Of a DNA stretch of 64,000 nucleotides, positions 58,601 to 64,000 are shown one piece after another. The stretch's first letter is position 1, and every line of letters starts with the position of its first letter. The position numbers were made by a program, and so were the translations under genes. This stretch comes from Pontederia crassipes. Taxonomy: Eukaryota > Streptophyta > Magnoliopsida > Commelinales > Pontederiaceae. The stretch lies in assembly GCA_030549335.1 (NCBI GenBank), contig CM060187.1, forward strand, positions 7,316,001 to 7,380,000. The letters are read 5' to 3'. The notes under the pieces are model-generated. The model was not told the origin of the DNA and made no database searches. It saw only the letters and a program-made list of their open reading frames with translations.

Positions 58601-59455
58601 AGTTTCAAATGCCTCTCCTCAAATTTGTCAATTTTGGTCATCCATTTGTGAGCTTCATCAAGTGTTTCTGGTTCATGTTGATGAAAAACATGAATCAGCA
58701 AAATGATGCAAGAAATAAACAAATTGATCCGGTGACAATTTAAACACAAAAAGGAAGTCTCTTTTTTTCCTTGTGATCATAGTTTCATCATCTAAAACGA
58801 AAACTGAAAGGCAATAACTAATTTAAGATACAGCCCCTTGAATAGCTCAAGTAGGATCAAAGTATTGCAGCCAGCGACTCCTTATATGCTGGAATCGGCA
58901 GTTCATACTGACATTAGAAAAAAGAAGGATGAAACATATACCGGCCTCAGCGAAGTTCTTGAGCAACAAGGCGTGCCTCTTAGTCTTCTTTTCGAACTCA
59001 TCGGCCCGCTTCTTCATCTCATCAGGCGACCACCGCTCGTCGTCATCGCTCTCCGAATCCGTGGGTTCCCAAAACTGATCATCCAAATCCTTAATCTTTT
59101 TCTTCTCCAACTTCTCAATGAGGGGAATGACCCCCAGGTAGTCCTCCTCATCCTTCTCCTCGTCGACAGCAATGCCGGCCTTCTTCTTCGCATCTCTGTC
59201 CAACTGCTTCTCCCTCTCGACCTCAGCAAGGAGTTCCTGCACGATTCGATCTCCCATAACGTTCGTGCTAGCAGAGAAACGCCGAACGCAACGAACGGCG
59301 AAAGCGGCGGGATTCGTGTGGGAAGACGGAGGAACTGGACAACAGCGGAGCAGAGGCGGGAGCTGTCTTCCGTGGATGGAACTTTGATGAAATGGGCGGA
59401 GGGAGATCAGGCGCGCCCATGGCGTCCTCCTCAGCTTCGTGATCACTGCCGTCAT
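55651..59455 (-). CDS. Mitochondrial ribosomal protein uS5m (S5 family), 508 aa, 8 exons
   Basis: Exons in coding order: 59455-58942, 58667-58141, 57333-57283, 57193-57086, 56283-56188, 56069-55968, 55893-55834, 55719-55651. All junctions are GT..AG and the frame is open to TAA. Residues 1-70 are Arg/Ser-rich without acids (RTPWARLISLRPFHQSS, VRCVRRFSAST), as in a mitochondrial targeting sequence. Residues 80-347 are a charged, helical plant extension (DEEKDEEDYLGVIPLIEKLE, WMTKIDKFEERHLKLPLEYR). Residues 348-490 are the S5 fold: the RNA-binding half (GFDVKVIDVNRTCKVTKGG..YHGVVGFAKAKG) and the C-terminal half (TVETVLYLAGFSNVKTKV, IGSRNPLNIIKALFIALNA). S5 sits at the small-subunit decoding region and helps accuracy. 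The length is close to what I recall for plant S5-family mitochondrial proteins. The start at 59455 is chosen because the targeting-type sequence begins there; an in-frame ATG at 59593 would add 46 residues. Confidence 0.92.
56402..56847 (+). mobile_element. 5'-truncated RTE-type LINE in uS5m intron 4
   Basis: A perfect 15-base target duplication TAAGGTTTCCCTATT flanks it (56387-56401 and 56848-56862). The 3' end is a TTG-rich simple repeat instead of poly(A), typical of RTE-clade elements. The 132-residue frame 56411-56809 is the C-terminal end of the RTE reverse transcriptase protein: LYGSECWAMKGQHERK, VAEMRMLRWMCGHTRLDKIR, ENRLRWFGHVQRR, RGRGRPRRT, ending RAEWRRMIHVADPT. The frame is open over its whole length, so the insertion is fairly young. 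It is antisense to the host gene and within the 802 bp intron 56284-57085, clear of the splice sites. Confidence 0.93.
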
Positions 59456-60354
59456 GAGGAGATATGAAGACGAGTCGCTCGACGAAATGGCCAAGCGATC
59501 GATTTGGTGCAAGGCAAAAGCAGCGGGCGCGTGAAGACGTGGGTTTTGAGGTTTGTTTTTCTTCCCAAGTTTCAACGGTTCAGATTTAAACATCTATGAC
59601 TTAAGGCTTTAAGCAGAGAGGATGGAGAGAACGTACTAAATTAGATAAATTTATTGTTATATATGTATATTAAATGTATATATTGTTATAATTTCAATTA
59701 ATCATTGAAATAAATCAAAATTTGCATTACATAAATTGTACCACATTTAGGAGTCTAGTAGATTTTTAAATTATCATTTATTTTATAAAAATTTCCAGAT
59801 CTACCATGATTGGCGTAAAAATTTTAGTTTTTTTTTAGCCCAAATAAATTTGGAATAATATTTAAATGAAAACATAATAAAAAATCATATTCAAAATTAT
59901 TTATATATTAATCTTTAAAACATATATATAAGTAGTAAAGTAAACTATAAATTATGCAAACTATAGTGAAAGAAATTATTTGAACTATGAATGATGGTCA
60001 TAAAACAATAATATATTGATAAAACATATGAATCTGAAAAAACTTTAATTAAGCTTAAGTCTAAAGAATTGCCTATTGGTGCCTTTATTACAATTTTTTT
60101 ATGTTTTTTATCCTTTATTACAAATACAAACTTATAGCCCCCGCTCTGTTGTCTTTAAAAAAAATGATAATGATACCAAATTGAGAGTTCATATTGGTTC
60201 AATAAGAAGATGTCTGACTCGCATAAAATGTATATAGAGATTATCGCACGAAAGAGGAGAACACATCTATCTAATACTCCGACGTGTTACTCTTAAATAC
60301 AAAGGAATATGACGAATGAAGATTTAAAATTTATAATCTATTTACACTATCAAA
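59456..60354. other. uS5m upstream region and AT-rich spacer
   Basis: The first ~150 bases are GC-rich and presumably hold the 5' UTR and promoter; no TATA box is called. From about 59620 the sequence is AT-rich with no open frame. Confidence 0.5.
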
Positions 60355-61440
60355 ATGTGATTCGCAAGCATACGGTGCATCATTGTAGTGCTTGAGGTTC
60401 GATCCACAGGGAAGCGATCTTTATGGAATCTTTAAAAATTCTTCGGAGCAAACTCGGTAAGAAAAGTAGCTGTTGAAAAAAAAAGGATGACGATATAACA
60501 TAAAAGGAGACTAAATGTTTTTGTAGTTTTCGAAATGTAAAAGAGAAAATATTGCAAAAACGATGATTAATGTTAAGGAGGGTACGAGACAATAAATCAA
60601 GGACATGTGCTGAGGACTTATTAGAGGTGTTTCCGTTGTAGGATTCAAAGTTCTTTAGTTGACATGCTATGGATGAAGTAACCGAGTTCCCTTTTCACGC
60701 TTGGGTTTGGTTGGTCTCAAAAATAAAGACACTCGACTTTACGTCTACGCGTTCGTGTTGGTGGAAAAGTCTATGTTTACACTCGTGAAAAGAGTTAGTA
60801 AAAAAAGTGCATATTATTACCGAAGTGCGAATTGAGCTTTCCTTAGGATTTGAGTTTAAGTCTCGTGTCCATTGAGTATGGGGCATTCAAAAGAAATACA
60901 CGCAAGGAGGCTATGGTCGTCTCACACTTGTCTTAGTGGAATATGGACCACCCTCCCGGGCAGAATGCAAGATATCGGTGTCTCCGAGATGGCTTAGATG
61001 TTTTTGAAAGAGAAGAAAAGTTTGATTCAGAAAATATGAATCAAGATTTACTAAAAGTCCTTCAGAAGTAACTCATCTCTTGTTTACCCTACTCGGGTCA
61101 CTACCTTGGGTGAGGATTAAAGAGTATTTCGCATTGGATCGAACTTCCCAAAAAATTCAAAAAAAAATCGAACACAGCAATGATGAAATAAAAATATGCG
61201 AACATCCTTTAAAACTGTTTAAGTTAATCCAAAATCTCTGACTCAATTCGATCGTTTATTGCCAGAATTCAGAGTGCGCACAACCTTTTCAGGTCGCAGA
61301 TTAAAGGATGAACGACGTCTAAACCACACCATAAAGAGCTCCATTGTTGATTATATGAAAACTAACATTATGAATCATCGTTTGCCTTGGGCTTGATTTC
61401 TCCACGTTCGTTTGCGATGGAACCTATAACGTCCTTACGG
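60355..61440. repeat. LTR-like remnant
   Basis: Contains TGTGATTCGCAAGCATACGG and then GTTCGATCCACAGGGAAGCG, the segment seen in LTRs of many plant Ty3/gypsy elements (compare 28453-28498). Later there are GGGTCACTACCTTGGGTGAGG and similar pieces. No ends or target duplication can be fixed, and short frames here are not genes. Confidence 0.4.
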
Positions 61441-61615
61441 TCAGGGGTGTAAGGCAGCAAATGGTTCAAAAAACTTCTCCTATCTCCACCTATGTTTATT
61501 GTCGGTCCTCATATTATAGATGGTGTTTGTTGTTTTGTTATTTGGCATCTTTCTCAACCCGAAAGCAATCCATCATGCAGACAGCAGTATGTGGTTTCTA
61601 CTTCATCCCCTGGAG
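61441..61615 (+). pseudogene. Possible LINE/RNase H-like fragment split by a MITE
   Basis: One plus frame reads SKWFKKLLLSPPMFIVGPHI and continues to the MITE. On the other side (62685-62760) a frame gives RPPAKEKAIIQVNSDGGYLL, which resembles the start of RNase H domains in plant non-LTR elements. The match is short and the link between the two halves is inferred. Confidence 0.3.
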
Positions 61616-62676
61616 CAATGTTATTAGGACCGGACCATATGGTCGGACTGATCGAAGGATCGACTTGCCACTAAGATGGCCTGGTATAAGCACTAAAATT
61701 GAACCCCTATTTGAACCAGATTGAACCAGTTGAGACCGATCAAAACCGGCCAAAACCAATGAAAACTGAAAAAACCGAGTTGAACCATAGTTTTTGGGTC
61801 AACCAATTTTTTATTATTTTCTTTTGTTAAGAAATAATTTTATAAAGTTTATTATTATAAATTTGGAAAATATCCAAAAATAAATTTTCTTCATGAACAA
61901 TCACAATAACTGACTAGTGTCCTCCTTTATTTATAGTTGTTCATTTACTCTTATGTTGTTAGTATTATTAATGTGGGACTATATTTGTACACATTACTTA
62001 CTTTTTTTTCTTCATTTAGGCTAGAATTTATTAAACTTTGAGATTATTATTTTATTCAAAATTTTAATATCATAAATGTATATTATAATATAAGTTAGTT
62101 ATATATTTATTATATTATATATATTATTTGTTATATTAGATAAATTAGTTAGAGATGAATGGTGCAAACTTCCTTGATATATGCACAATATACAATAAAA
62201 CTATAACATACTTAATATAGTATAGTATTACATATATAAAAATATATATACACAAATTTAAATTTTCTTTAATTTAATATTTAATAAGTTCAAATTTAAT
62301 AAATCACTAATTATACTATATATTTATTTATAGAATATATAATCTTTTCATAATATTTTTTAAAAAATTATAAAAAATTTAAAGAATAGAAAATTTTATA
62401 TATAATAATGAGATTCAATAAGGTTTTCATTTTTTAAGTGTGTGATAATTTTAACATCAAATCTTAAATTTAAAATTTATTATTTATGATTGTTGTTTTT
62501 TTTTTGTATAATTACATTTTGACATAGGTATATATCCAAAATAGAATAGCTTAATTTAATATATGATATTAAATATAATATTTTATTACTATCCGGTCCG
62601 ACCGATCGATCCAATCGGTTCGACCAGAAATGGACACCTATCTGGGTCATTGTCCGGTCCGGTCTTAACAACATTG
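61616..62676. mobile_element. hAT-type MITE, 1061 bp
   Basis: Inverted ends CAATGTTATTAGGACCGGAC and, from the right, CAATGTTGTTAAGACCGGAC. Flanks CCCTGGAG (61608-61615) and CCTTAGAG (62677-62684) look like an 8-base target duplication with two substitutions. GGTCGGACTGATCG and CCGACCGATCGATCC lie near the ends. The AT-rich interior has no coding frame. Confidence 0.8.
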
Positions 62677-62684
62677 CCTTAGAG

Positions 62685-64000
62685 CTCATCGGCCCCCTGC
62701 AAAAGAAAAGGCAATTATCCAAGTGAATTCTGACGGGGGATACTTATTGGTAATATGCGAGTTCATGTGGAGAATATTTAAAATGTGTTGAATTAGTGCC
62801 ATGCATATGGCTATGTAAGAAAATAATTATATAATAGTACTATGTGCATGCAAAACAATGGTGAAAATATAGGCCATAAATCTCCATATCAATGTCCATG
62901 TGAATTTGAAGTGCTTATCTTTTCTTCAAATTAAAAACTTTAAAAAGGTTGAATGAATTTTAAAGTTCAAACTCGATGAGACTTGAGTTGGGTTAGGGCT
63001 CATCAAAACTAGCGTTTCAAGTAGCGTTTAACTATTCAAACGCTAATTTTTCTATTTGGTAAACAACAAAAATAAATAGTGCTTAGGGTTTCGTATGAAA
63101 ATGTTGAAAAGCTACTTTAACAAGCATTTAGCGATTAGAAGTTAACGTTTTATAAATTTTTTCAATTTTACCTTTATTGAAATATATTATTTCTTTCTAG
63201 CTTATCTTATTATTTTCTCATTTTTATTTTATAATCATTTAACTATATTTCTTTTTACATTCATACTTAATTAATTACAAATTATTTATATGTTAACAAT
63301 GAATAAAAAATAATTTCACAAGTAATATTTTTATATTATGGGTGGGTGCACTATATAAAATTTATTATCAATATAAATTTCTACTTATTTTATTGTGAAA
63401 TTTTATTTTATTTAATTCAGATATAAATATTTAATTTAGTGTATTATAATAGAATTTGTATAGTACTTAAATTAAATAATTTGTCACATGACTAATTATG
63501 TTATTTTATATTCATCAGCTAATTCTACCACTAAATTTATCAAACACTAATTTGTTAAAATCTCTAATCGTTAATCATCATCAATTATCCGCTATCTACT
63601 AGTTAAATCGCTATCCGCTATCAAATTGTTATCCGCTAACTAAATCGTTAATAATACCAAACAGAACCTAGATGGTACCATCATTTTTCTTATTATTTTA
63701 TAATTTTTATTTAAACCTTGAAAATATATTTATTCGACTTCTCTTATTAGTCAAAGGAGACCATGGAAAACATAGAGAAATAAAAGGAGAAATGTAAGAA
63801 CAGAGGAAGGACAAAAAAAATGCAAGACACAAGTTTTTCTTATTAACTAAATATATCTTATGGCACCTCAACTCAAACTCTTACCAATGTTTGGGTTTTA
63901 AAGTCGGTTCGGTTTGGCATAAATTTTATGTATAACAAAAATAGTAGTGACTAATTATGATATATTGTAGTTAATTATTAATTAATGTGGTCATGATAAT
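62685..64000. other. AT-rich intergenic DNA
   Basis: No gene seen. At about 63005-63070 and 63560-63665 there are AGCG(T)TTAAC / GTTAGCGGATA-like segments in partly inverted arrangement, ending TATTTGGTAAAC and ATACCAAACAG. This may be an old MITE, but I cannot define its ends. Confidence 0.4.

Noticed and set aside
58838-59467. 209-residue plus-strand frame over uS5m exon 1
   Set aside because: It is the antisense of a well-supported exon and crosses the exon 1 donor site.

Overview
This window is nuclear DNA from a flowering plant, probably a monocot. The evidence is spliced genes with GT..AG introns, plant-type LTR retrotransposons primed by initiator-tRNA-Met, a CACTA transposon, plant L1 and RTE LINEs, and hAT MITEs. 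The monocot guess rests on the very GC-rich first exons of both genes next to AT-rich introns. I cannot name the species.

Only two ordinary genes are supported. (1) Plus strand, 10369-14374: a seven-exon gene for a 924-residue WD40-repeat protein of the plant WDR44-like family. (2) Minus strand, 55651-59455: an eight-exon gene for a 508-residue mitochondrial ribosomal protein uS5m. Both reconstruct without stops or frameshifts. They are unrelated, and nothing suggests they work together.

The rest is layered mobile DNA. 883-3731: long LTR copy A (minus), sitting in the pol of a decayed Ty3/gypsy element whose protease, gag, primer site and 5' LTR run 3732-8534. 15095-23468: a related gypsy derivative with two ~2.1 kb LTRs, an AATAT target duplication and an almost non-coding interior. 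25667-26439: another LTR remnant. 26440-40840: a CACTA element carrying a broken TNP2-type transposase. Nested in it is a gag-only copia element (28327-36542), and nested in that copia's left LTR is a 3 kb solo LTR (28355-31333, copy B of the same family as A). 40841-43190: copia pol split by another copia LTR. 43.2-48.8 kb: two gypsy 3' ends in inverted orientation, with a 555 bp hAT MITE. 49154-55078: a full-length but decayed L1-type LINE, itself carrying a hAT element. 56402-56847: a 5'-truncated RTE LINE in an intron of the uS5m gene. 60.35-62.7 kb: an LTR-like remnant and a 1.06 kb hAT-type MITE.

The most unusual signal is an array of near-palindromic CGGTCGACCG motifs. They often occur in pairs whose cores are about 21-22 bp apart (two helical turns). 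The same motif and similar spacing appear in LTRs of otherwise unrelated gypsy and copia families in this window. Several insertion histories can be read to the base from target-site duplications, including an apparent template switch that copied flanking DNA into the other end of the copia element.
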